From the NCBI GenBank assembly GCA_019745155.1, contig JAIETM010000013.1, forward strand, positions 1 through 51,618: a DNA stretch of 51,618 nt. Reading direction: 5' to 3'. A program made the translations under genes and the position numbers. Source of the DNA: Chitinophagaceae bacterium. GTDB taxonomy: Bacteria > Bacteroidota > Bacteroidia > Chitinophagales > Chitinophagaceae. Positions 33,638 to 41,697 of the stretch are shown piece by piece (the stretch's first letter is position 1; the number at the start of each line of letters is the position of its first letter). The notes under the pieces are model-generated. The model was not told the origin of the DNA. It searched no databases and saw nothing but the letters and a program-made list of their open reading frames with translations.

Positions 33638-34026
33638 GCGCCCGCTTGTTTTTTCCTGAGTGCTTCTTCGCGCATCATGGCTTCATAATCAATGCCATCT
33701 TCCTTCATCAGGTCAAGCCCGTAATTACGCAGGTATTCAATCACCTCAACCGCTCGCTTCCCTTTTTCTGTCAAAGAATACTCGGTTCTTGGCGGCACTT
33801 CTGCATAGGTTTTCTTTTGTACAAAACCTTCTGCCTCCAATTGCTTTAATGTTTGTAAAAGCATTTTCTGGCTGATATGTTCAATATCTTTCTGCAGCTC
33901 AGTATAGCGCCATGTTTTTTTGCGTAAACGCCATAAGACCGGAATCTTCCAAGTGCCTCCTAGCTTCTTCAGCACAAAATCAACCGGGTTATAAAATATC
34001 TCCTTGTTAATAATTACATCGGGCAT
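33634..34026 (-). CDS. HxlR-family winged-helix transcriptional regulator
   Basis: 130 residues with the HxlR winged helix: NPVDFVLKKLGGTWKIPVLWRL (about 12-33), RYTELQKDIEHISQKMLLQTLKQLEAEGFV (recognition region) and the wing PPRTEYSLTEKGKRAVEVIEYL. The usual N-terminal redox cysteine of HxlR/YodB proteins (CP at the start of the domain) is replaced by Asn13-Pro, and there is no other cysteine, so it is not a thiol sensor. First gene of the pnuC-tag-kinase operon and divergent from a DJ-1/PfpI gene 110 bp away, an arrangement common for HxlR regulators; TAATTTTA four bases before its ATG is a near-consensus -7 box. Confidence 0.88.
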   Translation of the reverse strand: MPDVIINKEIFYNPVDFVLKKLGGTWKIPVLWRLRKKTWRYTELQKDIEHISQKMLLQTLKQLEAEGFVQKKTYAEVPPRTEYSLTEKGKRAVEVIEYLRNYGLDLMKEDGIDYEAMMREEALRKKQAGA

Positions 34027-34135
34027 GGACTAAAATTAGGCATTCCCTACCAAAAGGTGCGTAACGGTCATATTAGTGTTATACATGGTTTCCGCTTTCA
34101 AGCAAGTCATTTTTACAGCACTAAAAATGTATACC

Positions 34136-34213
34136 ATGAAGCCATTGATTTTCTCAGCAATCTTAGCACTCACATTTACAACCCTAAGTGCGCAAAAAAA
34201 AACAACTCATTGA
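34136..34213 (+). other. Orphan signal-peptide frame upstream of DJ-1/PfpI gene
   Basis: The frame MKPLIFSAILALTFTTLSAQ is a strong type I signal peptide, then KKTTH and a stop. It crosses a run of nine A at 34194-34202 into the DJ-1/PfpI gene, whose frame is shifted by one. With eight (or eleven) A the signal would join it as SAQKKQLIEQQQYAHFH with no stop. So this is the true 5' end of the neighbouring gene separated by one extra A. Confidence 0.7.
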
Positions 34214-34961
34214 ACAACAACAATACGCGCATTTTCACGGTGCGCCAACCAAAGGAAAAATTCTGATGGTCGCCAGCAGCCCTTCTGTTTCTAAACAAAC
34301 TGGATGGCCTATCGGCTTTTGGGCTGCAGAGTTGACACACCCTTTGCGTGTTTTTCAGGAAGCGGGTTACGATGTAGAACTCGCCTCTACCGAGGGTGGT
34401 AAGATTATGATGGATGGATATTCTAATCCAACCGATGCCAGCGGCTATTCTTCGCATGATGTGATCTCGCTTGGTTACATGCAACAGAAATGGTTTAACG
34501 ATATGCTGGCCAACACCAAAGCCATCAGCGCGGTTGATCCAAAAGAGTATGTGGCCATTTTTTTGGTGGGCGGACAAGCGCCTATGTACACTTTCCGTGG
34601 CAACAAAACACTGGAAAAGCTCTTCGCCAGTTTCTATGAATCAGGCAAACCCAGCGCAGCGGTTTGTCACAGTACAACACTGCTTTTAGAAGCCAAGACA
34701 AGTAAAGGTGATTTACTGGTGAAAGGAAAAACCTGGACGGGCTTTGCAGATGCGGAAGAAGAATTTGCAGACAAAGCAGTTGGTCAGAAGATTCAACCAT
34801 ACCGAATAGAAACAGAAGCCAAAAAATTGAGTGGAACTACTTTCAAAGTAGCACCAGCATTCGCTTCTTACGCCATTGCAGATGGCAACCTGATTACTGG
34901 ACAACAACAAAACAGCGGTGAAGCTGCTGCAAGATTGTTGGTGGCTCAGTTGAAAAAATAA
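34188..34961 (+). CDS. DJ-1/PfpI family protein (frame separated from its signal peptide)
   Basis: 257 residues from a GTG at 34188; the conserved part begins GAPTKGKILMVASSPSVSK. A DJ-1/PfpI fold of the Hsp31/YhbO-like type: GFWAAELTHPLRVFQEAGYDVELASTEGG, then the nucleophile elbow PSAAVCHSTTLLL with the catalytic cysteine, NPTDASGYSSHD earlier, and DGNLITGQQQNSGEAAARLL. Such proteins act as glyoxalases or chaperones against reactive carbonyls, some of them exported. Its signal peptide lies in another frame across a nine-A run (see 34136), so the GTG start is probably an artefact of that shift. Divergent from hxlR; a strong terminator follows. Confidence 0.82.
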   Translation: MRKKKQLIEQQQYAHFHGAPTKGKILMVASSPSVSKQTGWPIGFWAAELTHPLRVFQEAGYDVELASTEGGKIMMDGYSNPTDASGYSSHDVISLGYMQQKWFNDMLANTKAISAVDPKEYVAIFLVGGQAPMYTFRGNKTLEKLFASFYESGKPSAAVCHSTTLLLEAKTSKGDLLVKGKTWTGFADAEEEFADKAVGQKIQPYRIETEAKKLSGTTFKVAPAFASYAIADGNLITGQQQNSGEAAARLLVAQLKK

Positions 34962-34968
34962 ATCTTTC

Positions 34969-34994
34969 GGTGTCGGCAATAGCCGACACCTTTT
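34969..34994 (+). terminator. Strong intrinsic terminator after DJ-1/PfpI gene
   Basis: Perfect 9-bp stem GGTGTCGGC/GCCGACACC with an AATA loop, followed by TTTT, eight bases past the stop and ending five bases before the next ATG, so the DUF481 gene start sits right on the terminator tail. Confidence 0.85.
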
Positions 34995-34998
34995 GCTT

Positions 34999-35763
34999 AT
35001 GCAATTCAAGTTTATCATAATACTCGCGGTGCTGCCTTTTATTACACAGGCCCAGATCAACGAAAGTGATACTGCACGTGTACAATTACGTAGCAGTATC
35101 ACCGGTAATTATCAGCAAGGCAATGTGCAATTATTTGCCCTGCGCGGAAGAATAGAACTGTCTGCCGCGGGAAAAGGCTTCGTATTCAAAACGCAGAACA
35201 ATGGTTTGTATCAATCATTCTTTAAAACCAAGGCCGATGCAGATATCTTCAGCAGAAACTTTCTCTACTATCGTCCGCAACAGCCTGTCTATCCTTTTGT
35301 GATGGGCTTTGTGGCCAGCAACTATCGCCTCAAAATCAATACACGTGTGTTTGTTGGCGGAGGTGCTACCTGGCAAATGATCAAATCATCGAAGAGCAAT
35401 ATCAAATTATCTGCTTCGATGGTGTATGAACAAACCAATTTCTCGCGCAGCCAATTCAACAACACCCACTACACTGGACAAAAACAAATTCGTTTGTGGC
35501 GTGCAACATCTTGGTTAGCGGGGCAACATCGATTCAATGAAAACGGGCTTCGCTTGCATTATACCATTTATTATCAGCCGGGTTTAGACGGACAAAATAA
35601 TTACCGGGTTTCCGGTGAAGCCGGCTTGGATTTTCCTGTATACAAAGGATTGGGTTTTACAATGCTCTACACCAATCTCTATGAGCAAGTAGTGGTGAGC
35701 GGTGTGCAACAGCGTGATGCATTGTTCTCTTTCGGATTGAATTATCAACTGAAAAAACGATAA
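34999..35763 (+). CDS. DUF481-family outer membrane protein
   Basis: 254 residues from the ATG at 34999 with signal peptide MQFKFIIILAVLPFITQAQ. The mature protein reads ARVQLRSSITGNYQQGNVQ then alternates amphipathic strands (GRIELSAAGKGFVFKTQN, FLYYRPQQPVYPFVMGFVASNYRL, TRVFVGGGATWQM), and ends ALFSFGLNYQLKKR with a C-terminal aromatic-strand pattern of beta barrels. This is the salt-induced outer membrane protein (DUF481/YdiY) type; function unknown. The stop is followed directly by the TMEM175 start. Confidence 0.72.
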   Translation: MQFKFIIILAVLPFITQAQINESDTARVQLRSSITGNYQQGNVQLFALRGRIELSAAGKGFVFKTQNNGLYQSFFKTKADADIFSRNFLYYRPQQPVYPFVMGFVASNYRLKINTRVFVGGGATWQMIKSSKSNIKLSASMVYEQTNFSRSQFNNTHYTGQKQIRLWRATSWLAGQHRFNENGLRLHYTIYYQPGLDGQNNYRVSGEAGLDFPVYKGLGFTMLYTNLYEQVVVSGVQQRDALFSFGLNYQLKKR

Positions 35764-36378
35764 ATGAAAATACCCTCAACCTCAAGAATAGAAGCATTTA
35801 GTGATGGTGTCATGGCCATCATCATCACCATACTTGTTTTAGAATTACATGTACCGCAACTCGCTGAACAGTTTACACAACAAGAATTGATGCATGCGCT
35901 TAAAGAGCTGGCACCAAAACTCATTGCTTATGCATTCAGCTTTCTGGTGATTGCCATATTCTGGGTGAACCACCACAATTTCTTTCATCACCTCACACAT
36001 GCTGATGCGGGTCTGCTCTGGCACAACAATCATTTACTTTTCTGGCTCAGTCTGATTCCTTTGCCAACAGCTTTTATTGGCGAGCATCCCTTCAGTCATG
36101 CAGCCAATATGGGTTATGCTTTTGTGATGCTTTGCGCAGCTTTGTCCTTTACCTTAATGAGCAGACATGCTATGTACAAGGGCGGACTGATGACCGAAGC
36201 TGTTGACAATCAACAAAAGAAAGCTTTGATTCGCCGCTCGCTGGTGGGGCCCGCTCTTTACGCCTGTGGATTATTGGCTGCTATTGTCTACGCACCCGCA
36301 GCTTGGTTGTTTTTTATCGCCGTTCCTTTGTATTTTTTCAGACCCAAACATATTCAACAACAAAACAAGACAACATGA
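35764..36378 (+). CDS. TMEM175-family (DUF1211) potassium channel protein
   Basis: 204 residues with about six membrane helices. The signature RIEAFSDGVMAIIITILVLE (residues 8-27) carries the RxxxFSDG motif that defines the family, in which bacterial members form tetrameric potassium channels. Further helices: IAYAFSFLVIAIFWVNHHNF, LLFWLSLIPLPTAFI, MGYAFVMLCAALSFTL, ALYACGLLAAIVYAP. Starts immediately after the DUF481 stop and overlaps osmC by four bases (ATGA), so the three genes are likely one transcript. Confidence 0.9.
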   Translation: MKIPSTSRIEAFSDGVMAIIITILVLELHVPQLAEQFTQQELMHALKELAPKLIAYAFSFLVIAIFWVNHHNFFHHLTHADAGLLWHNNHLLFWLSLIPLPTAFIGEHPFSHAANMGYAFVMLCAALSFTLMSRHAMYKGGLMTEAVDNQQKKALIRRSLVGPALYACGLLAAIVYAPAAWLFFIAVPLYFFRPKHIQQQNKTT

Positions 36379-36785
36379 TACGCACCGCATCTGCCGTATG
36401 GAACGGCTCAGGAAAAGAGGGCAACGGTCACCTTACTACACAAAGCACCGTACTCAACAAAACACAATATTCTTTCAACTCGCGCTTTGCTGATGGCATT
36501 GGTACCAATCCGGAAGAATTGGTGGCCGCTGCACATGCTGGTTGCTTTACCATGAAGCTGAGCTTTGTGCTAGGCGCAGCGGGTTTTACACCGGAAACAC
36601 TGGAAACAACTTGTGAGATTGAATTGCGCGATGGTGGCATCACCAAATCGCACTTAACGGTGAAAGCCAAAGTGCCGGGCATCAGTGAGGAACAATTTCA
36701 AGCCTGCGTAAAAGATGCAGAAGCCAATTGTCCCATCAGCAAATTGTACAACACTACCATCTCTTCAGATGCCGCATTGGTATAA
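36375..36785 (+). CDS. osmC: OsmC-family peroxiredoxin
   Basis: Thiol-dependent peroxidase acting on organic hydroperoxides. 136 residues: NPEELVAAAHAGCFTMKLSF holds the peroxidatic cysteine and KDAEANCPISKLYNT the resolving cysteine, as in OsmC proper (MFTGTG-type N-terminus is replaced by MIRTASAVWNGSG). The ATG at 36375 overlaps the TMEM175 stop. A terminator follows 20 bp on. Symbol is used on family and two-cysteine grounds; Ohr is less likely because the length and NCPISK form fit OsmC. Confidence 0.87.
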   Translation: MIRTASAVWNGSGKEGNGHLTTQSTVLNKTQYSFNSRFADGIGTNPEELVAAAHAGCFTMKLSFVLGAAGFTPETLETTCEIELRDGGITKSHLTVKAKVPGISEEQFQACVKDAEANCPISKLYNTTISSDAALV

Positions 36786-36807
36786 ATGATACATGTGCTA
36801 AAAACAA

Positions 36808-36835
36808 AATCCCGACGATACTGTCGGGATTTTTT
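36808..36835. terminator. Bidirectional terminator between osmC and nifU-like genes
   Basis: AATCCCGAC/GTCGGGATT arms around GATACT with T runs on both strands, serving the convergent osmC and NfuA-type genes. Its 18-bp core recurs inverted at 44842-44859. Confidence 0.85.
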
Positions 36836-36858
36836 ATTGGAATAGTATTCGTTCTTAA

Positions 36859-37458
36859 TTATTCTGCTTCGGCAACAACCTCCTTCACTTCAGGAATCAT
36901 GCGCTTCATCATGCCTTCGATACCGGCTTTCAGCGTAATCATAGAAGAAGGGCAACCGCTGCAGCTTCCCTGTAACATCAGATTCACCACGCCTTCATTA
37001 TAGCTCTTGAACTGAATCGCACCGCCATCCATTTCAACAGCAGGCTTCACATAGTTCTCCAACAATTCCTTGATGCGCTTCACGATATCATCGTCATCAG
37101 CATGCACCGTGTTGGTGGCTTCTTGCTTCATCTTCACCACTTCTTCTTCGTTCACCACCACGCCGCCATTCTCCAGATAATCTTTCAGGAACTCCTTAAT
37201 GGTTGGAATTACATCCTGCCAATCTTCGGTATCTGCTGTTTTGGTCAGCGTGATAAAATTGCTGGCGATGAATACGCTCTTGATAAAAGGAAAGCTGAAC
37301 AATTCCTTGGCTAAAGGCGAAGGACCTGCAGCACTTTCATCAGCGATATCGATGCTTTTTCCGGGATACAGGAGTTTGTTGGCAACAAACTTCATGGTTT
37401 CCGGGTTGGGCGTCATCTCTGTATAGATGCTGATCACGGGATTACCTGTTTGGATCAT
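36859..37458 (-). CDS. NfuA-type Fe-S cluster carrier (Nfu_N plus NifU domain)
   Basis: Delivers [4Fe-4S] clusters to client enzymes. 199 residues in two domains: an Nfu N-terminal domain (VISIYTEMTPNPETMKFVANKLL, SPLAKELFSFPFIKSVFIASNFITLTK) and a C-terminal NifU domain with VEMDGGAIQFKSYNEGVVNLML and the cluster-binding CSGCPSS motif. An acidic hinge lies between. The ATG at 37458 is chosen on family alignment and because the TATTTTTG box lies 23 bases upstream. Divergent from polA, convergent with osmC. Confidence 0.9.
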   Translation of the reverse strand: MIQTGNPVISIYTEMTPNPETMKFVANKLLYPGKSIDIADESAAGPSPLAKELFSFPFIKSVFIASNFITLTKTADTEDWQDVIPTIKEFLKDYLENGGVVVNEEEVVKMKQEATNTVHADDDDIVKRIKELLENYVKPAVEMDGGAIQFKSYNEGVVNLMLQGSCSGCPSSMITLKAGIEGMMKRMIPEVKEVVAEAE

Positions 37459-37481
37459 GGTTCTGATTTTACGGTCGAGCA

Positions 37482-37510
37482 CAAAAATAACGTCTTTCCG
37501 TCGGGCCAAA
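37482..37510 (-). promoter_or_regulatory. Promoter of the NfuA-type gene (TATTTTTG with TTTGG upstream)
   Basis: Minus-strand TATTTTTG at 37482-37489 is preceded by TTTGG at 37506-37510, about 17-18 bp away, a good -33/-7 pair. It lies 115 bp from the divergent polA start. Confidence 0.55.
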
Positions 37511-37604
37511 CGAGGGCTTTCACCCATTTTAACGCCGCAAGGGGGTGTTTTTTCGTTTATCGAAAGACCGCGCAGGCTATGTGGGCATTTGTTACCTTAG
37601 TCGC

Positions 37605-40430
37605 ATGCAAAAGAAACTCTTTCTGCTCGATGCCTTTGCCCTGATTTTCCGGGCATATTATGCCCTGATCCGCAATCCGCGCATCACTTCTACGGGCAGA
37701 AACACCAATGCCCAGTTTGGCTTTACCAATACACTTTTCGACCTCATTAATAAAGAAAAGCCCACCCACCTAGCTGTTTGTTTTGATGTGGAGGGCAAAA
37801 CAGAGCGCCATACCGATTTCGCTGATTATAAAGCCAATAGACAAGAAGCTCCGGAAGACCTGTTGGAATCTGTTCCGGATATTCAACGCATTATCCGCGG
37901 TTTCAATATTCCCGTTATTGGCGTAGAGGGCTATGAAGCCGATGATGTGATTGGCACACTCGCCTGGCAAGCACATGATGCGGGTTATGAAGTCTATATG
38001 GTTACGCCCGATAAGGATTATGGCCAGCTCGTGCGCGATGGTGTCTATATCTATAAACCCGGTTATCAGGGTGGTGATGTGGAGATCATGGGCCCTGCGG
38101 AAGTTTGTACGAAATGGAATATTGAACGAGTAGATCAGGTAATTGATATCCTTGGTTTGATGGGTGATGCAGTGGACAATATTCCAGGCATTCCAGGTGT
38201 GGGTGAGAAAACTGCTGCCAAGCTCTTGAAAGAATACAATACGCTGGAAAACGTGTTGGCCAATGCAGAACAAATCAAAGGTGCATTGGGTGAAAAAGTG
38301 CGCAACGGCAAGGAGCTGGCGGTGATGAGTAAAAAGCTAGCAACCATCATCACCAATGTACCAGTAGCTTTTCATGAAGAAGATTTTCGTTTAAAAGAAT
38401 GGAATACCGAAGCATTAACTGAAGTGTTTACCGAGCTTGAATTCAAAACACTTGGTAAGCGTATTCTAGGTGAAAGCTTCAATGCTTTTGCAACGCCACC
38501 GGTTGGTGTGCAGACGGATTTGTTTGGTAACGTAGTAGAACAACCGGAGAAGAAAACCGAAAAACTGATTGATTCCGCACCCGCCGCAGAAGCGGGACTC
38601 AGTGCTACGCGCAATATCCATAACACACCGCACAACTATGTATTGGTGAACGATACTGCAGCGATTGATGCCTTGGTAAAAGAGCTGAACGCTGTAGAAG
38701 AAATTTGTTTCGATACAGAGACAACACATATTGATCCAATGCTCGCAGAATTGGTGGGTATTAGCTTTTCGTATAAAGCGGGTGAAGGATATTATATTCC
38801 TTTTCCGGCCGATAGAAAAACCACCGAAACAATTCTTACACAACTCGCCCCATTATTCAACAATGCAAACAAGCGCTGGGTGGGACAAAACATCAAGTAT
38901 GATTTGTTGGTGTTGAAAAACTATGGTGTTGTTCCTGCGGGCTCATTTTTTGATACGATGTTGGCGCATTACCTCATTGAGCCGGAAGGTAGACGCAGCA
39001 TGGATTTGCTGAGTGCGCAATATCTCGGTTATGAGCCCGTGCATATTGATGAACTCATTGGTAAGAAAGGTAAGAACCAGGGCACCATGCGCGATGTGGA
39101 TGTAGAAAAGGTGAAAGAATATGCAGCAGAAGATGCGGACATAACCTTACAATTGAAACAAGTCTTCACACCACAGCTGCAAGAAAAAGAAGTACAACGA
39201 GTGTTTGATGAAGTGGAAACACCCTTGGTGCGCGTACTCACCGATATGGAGTTTGAGGGTGTGCGTGTAGATGAAGGTTTCTTGCACGAATACAGCAGAT
39301 TGTTGGATGAAGAAGCTAGACAAGCTGAGAAGTCTGTATATGAACAAGCCGGTGTAAAATTTAACTTGGCATCGCCCAAACAATTAGGTGAGGTCTTATT
39401 TGATAAACTGCAGCTTGATCCTTCTGCGAAAAAAACCAAGACGGGTCAGTACCAAACCGGGGAAGATGTGTTGAATAAACTTGCGGTGAAGGGTCACAAA
39501 ATTGTAGATGATATTCTGGCCTTCAGAGAACTCACCAAACTCAAATCAACTTATGTAGACGCGCTACCGGAAATGATTCATCCGCGTACGGGTCGGGTAC
39601 ACACTTCCTATGCGCAGGCCGTTGCGGTTACAGGAAGATTGAGCAGCAATAATCCAAACCTGCAGAATATTCCAATTAGAACAGCACGCGGCAGAGAAAT
39701 CAGAAAAGCATTTGTGCCGAGAGATAAAGAACATATTTTACTTAGCGCGGATTATTCGCAGATTGAATTACGCATTGTTGCCGCCATCAGTGGTGACCCA
39801 AACATGTGTGAAGCATTCCGCTTGGGTAAAGACATTCACACAGCTACCGCGGCAAAAGTTTATGGTGTAGCAGAAGCAGATGTAACCAAGGAAATGCGCT
39901 ACAAAGCCAAGAGTGTGAACTTTGGTATCATCTATGGACAAGGTGCTTTTGGTTTGGCGGATAACCTGGGCATCAGCAGAACAGAGGCTAAAGAAATTAT
40001 TGATAATTATAAAAGAGAGTTTGCCGGCATACAGAAATACATGGACGATACCGTGAACTTCGCCAAAGAAAACGGCTATGTGCAAACCGTGATGGGCCGT
40101 AAGCGTTGGTTGCGTGACATCAACTCGTCCAATTTCACGGTGCGTGGCTTTGCAGAACGCAACGCCATCAACTCACCGATACAGGGAACAGCAGCCGATA
40201 TGATCAAGCTGGCGATGATTCGTATTCACAAAGCCATGCAGCAAGAAAAGCTGCGCAGCAAAATGATTCTGCAAGTGCATGATGAATTGGTCTTTGATGC
40301 ACACAAGAGCGAAGTAGATACGCTGAAGGCGCTCATCTTAGAAAATATGCGTGCCGCATTGCCTTTACCCAACAATGTGCCTGTTGAAGCCGAAGTTGGC
40401 GCAGGCGATAATTGGCTGGAAGCACATTAA
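37605..40430 (+). CDS. polA: DNA polymerase I
   Basis: 941 residues from the ATG at 37605. Three domains are intact: 5'-nuclease (about 1-290; FLLDAFALIFRAYYA, EADDVIGTLA, TPDKDYGQLV, GDAVDNIPGIPGVGEKTA), 3'-5' proofreading exonuclease (about 345-520; ICFDTETTHIDP, WVGQNIKYDLLVL, YAAEDADITLQL, all acidic residues kept) and polymerase (motif A LLSADYSQIELRI, motif B RYKAKSVNFGIIYG, motif C QVHDELVFD). Acts in Okazaki fragment processing and repair. TACCTTAG, a near-consensus -7 box, ends four bases before this ATG; an upstream extension of 20 codons is therefore unlikely. Confidence 0.97.
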   Translation: MQKKLFLLDAFALIFRAYYALIRNPRITSTGRNTNAQFGFTNTLFDLINKEKPTHLAVCFDVEGKTERHTDFADYKANRQEAPEDLLESVPDIQRIIRGFNIPVIGVEGYEADDVIGTLAWQAHDAGYEVYMVTPDKDYGQLVRDGVYIYKPGYQGGDVEIMGPAEVCTKWNIERVDQVIDILGLMGDAVDNIPGIPGVGEKTAAKLLKEYNTLENVLANAEQIKGALGEKVRNGKELAVMSKKLATIITNVPVAFHEEDFRLKEWNTEALTEVFTELEFKTLGKRILGESFNAFATPPVGVQTDLFGNVVEQPEKKTEKLIDSAPAAEAGLSATRNIHNTPHNYVLVNDTAAIDALVKELNAVEEICFDTETTHIDPMLAELVGISFSYKAGEGYYIPFPADRKTTETILTQLAPLFNNANKRWVGQNIKYDLLVLKNYGVVPAGSFFDTMLAHYLIEPEGRRSMDLLSAQYLGYEPVHIDELIGKKGKNQGTMRDVDVEKVKEYAAEDADITLQLKQVFTPQLQEKEVQRVFDEVETPLVRVLTDMEFEGVRVDEGFLHEYSRLLDEEARQAEKSVYEQAGVKFNLASPKQLGEVLFDKLQLDPSAKKTKTGQYQTGEDVLNKLAVKGHKIVDDILAFRELTKLKSTYVDALPEMIHPRTGRVHTSYAQAVAVTGRLSSNNPNLQNIPIRTARGREIRKAFVPRDKEHILLSADYSQIELRIVAAISGDPNMCEAFRLGKDIHTATAAKVYGVAEADVTKEMRYKAKSVNFGIIYGQGAFGLADNLGISRTEAKEIIDNYKREFAGIQKYMDDTVNFAKENGYVQTVMGRKRWLRDINSSNFTVRGFAERNAINSPIQGTAADMIKLAMIRIHKAMQQEKLRSKMILQVHDELVFDAHKSEVDTLKALILENMRAALPLPNNVPVEAEVGAGDNWLEAH

Positions 40431-40439
40431 ACCAAATAC

Positions 40440-40916
40440 ATGAACCAACAAGAAGCCATCATCACGAAATTTTATACAGCGTTTCAGCAGAAAGATGCTG
40501 CAACCATGAATAGCTGCTATGCCGATGATATCGTATTCAGCGACCCGGTCTTTGGTATGATGCAGGGTGATGCCGTTCGTGCTATGTGGCAGATGCTTTG
40601 TGCAAGGGCAAAAGATTTTTCTCTTGAGTTTGACAATATCAAATGTCTGGATGAGGAATACGCTACTTGTAACTGGACAGCTACTTATACATTCGGCGCA
40701 ACGGGCAGAAAAGTGGTGAATAAGATTACTGCGCACATGCGCATTCAGAATGGCATCATCACAGAACATTCTGATGCTTTTTCTTTGTATCGTTGGTGCA
40801 AGCAAGCCCTTGGTCTCATTGGTTGGATCTTTGGCTGGAGCGGGTTTTTACACAATAGTGTGCGCCGCAAAGCTTTAAAGGGCTTATCACAATTCATGCA
40901 ACAAGCAGCTCAATAA
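40440..40916 (+). CDS. SnoaL-like / NTF2-fold protein
   Basis: 158 residues of the NTF2-like cone fold: AIITKFYTAFQQKDAATMNSCYADDIVFSDPVFG (first helix and strand), GDAVRAMWQMLC, then TATYTFGATGRKVVNKITAHMRIQNGIITEHSDAF. SnoaL-like proteins include isomerases, hydrolases and binding proteins; activity cannot be told. Nine bases after polA and one base before the next hydroxylase gene, so it is probably co-transcribed with both. Confidence 0.83.
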   Translation: MNQQEAIITKFYTAFQQKDAATMNSCYADDIVFSDPVFGMMQGDAVRAMWQMLCARAKDFSLEFDNIKCLDEEYATCNWTATYTFGATGRKVVNKITAHMRIQNGIITEHSDAFSLYRWCKQALGLIGWIFGWSGFLHNSVRRKALKGLSQFMQQAAQ

Positions 40917-40917
40917 T

Positions 40918-41697
40918 ATGCGACCAGATTATTGGATGATTATTGAAAAGATTGGTAGCCGCTACTTTGTGGTAGCGGGCATTGCGTTTCTGATTTTCTA
41001 TGTGCTGCTACGCAAACAATTGGCGTACAAAAAAATACAGCTGCGTTTTCCGAAGAATAGTGATTTTCTGAGAGAAGCCGGTTTTTCACTATTGTCCATT
41101 GCCATCTTTCCCGTGTACATGCTGGTGTTAACTCATCCCACCATTGCGCCATACACCACACGTTACACGGATTTTCAGGAATACGGCTGGTTCTACTATT
41201 TCGCTTTATTTCCGCTATTGTTTGTTGTACACGATACCTATTTCTATTGGACACATCGCGCCATGCACCACCCCGCTTTATTCAAATGGTTTCATTTGGT
41301 ACATCACAAATCCACCAACCCATCACCCTGGGCAGCTTATGCTTTTCATCCGCTGGAAGCATTGGTAGAAAACGGCATCGTTGCGGTTTTCTTTTTTACT
41401 GTGCCCATTCATATCACGCAAGTGGCTATTTTCTTTTTGATGTCGATCATGTACAATGTGTATGGACACCTGGGTTATGAATTATACCCAAAGGGTTTTC
41501 AGCGCAGTCTGATAGGTAAATGGATCAACACTTCAGTAAACCATAATATGCACCACCAATATTTTAAAGGGAATTATGGTTTGTATTTTTTGTGGTGGGA
41601 TAGATGGATGGGCACGATTCGCCCTGATTATGAAGAAAGATTTGATGAAGTAAAGAACAGAACCGCATCAACGCCCGCGCAAAATCCAGTTCTGTAA
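40918..41697 (+). CDS. Sterol desaturase / fatty acid hydroxylase family membrane protein (second copy)
   Basis: 259 residues, membrane di-iron oxygenase with the three histidine clusters HDTYFYWTHRAMHHP, HLVHHKSTNPSP and NHNMHHQYF, between helices such as VVAGIAFLIFYVLL, AGFSLLSIAIFPVYMLVL and VENGIVAVFFFTVPI. Membrane lipid modification is the likely role, substrate unknown. It shares family but little sequence with the 1304 gene. The 3' end overlaps the convergent COG3014 lipoprotein gene by 30 bases. Confidence 0.87.
   Translation: MRPDYWMIIEKIGSRYFVVAGIAFLIFYVLLRKQLAYKKIQLRFPKNSDFLREAGFSLLSIAIFPVYMLVLTHPTIAPYTTRYTDFQEYGWFYYFALFPLLFVVHDTYFYWTHRAMHHPALFKWFHLVHHKSTNPSPWAAYAFHPLEALVENGIVAVFFFTVPIHITQVAIFFLMSIMYNVYGHLGYELYPKGFQRSLIGKWINTSVNHNMHHQYFKGNYGLYFLWWDRWMGTIRPDYEERFDEVKNRTASTPAQNPVL

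Noticed and set aside
34057-34266. Plus-strand frame through the hxlR/DJ-1 gap
   Set aside because: It overlaps the DJ-1 start in another frame; the signal-peptide frame starting at 34136 is a far better explanation of this stretch.
36728-37003. Plus-strand frame at the end of osmC
   Set aside because: It crosses the bidirectional terminator and the NfuA-type gene in antisense; not a gene.
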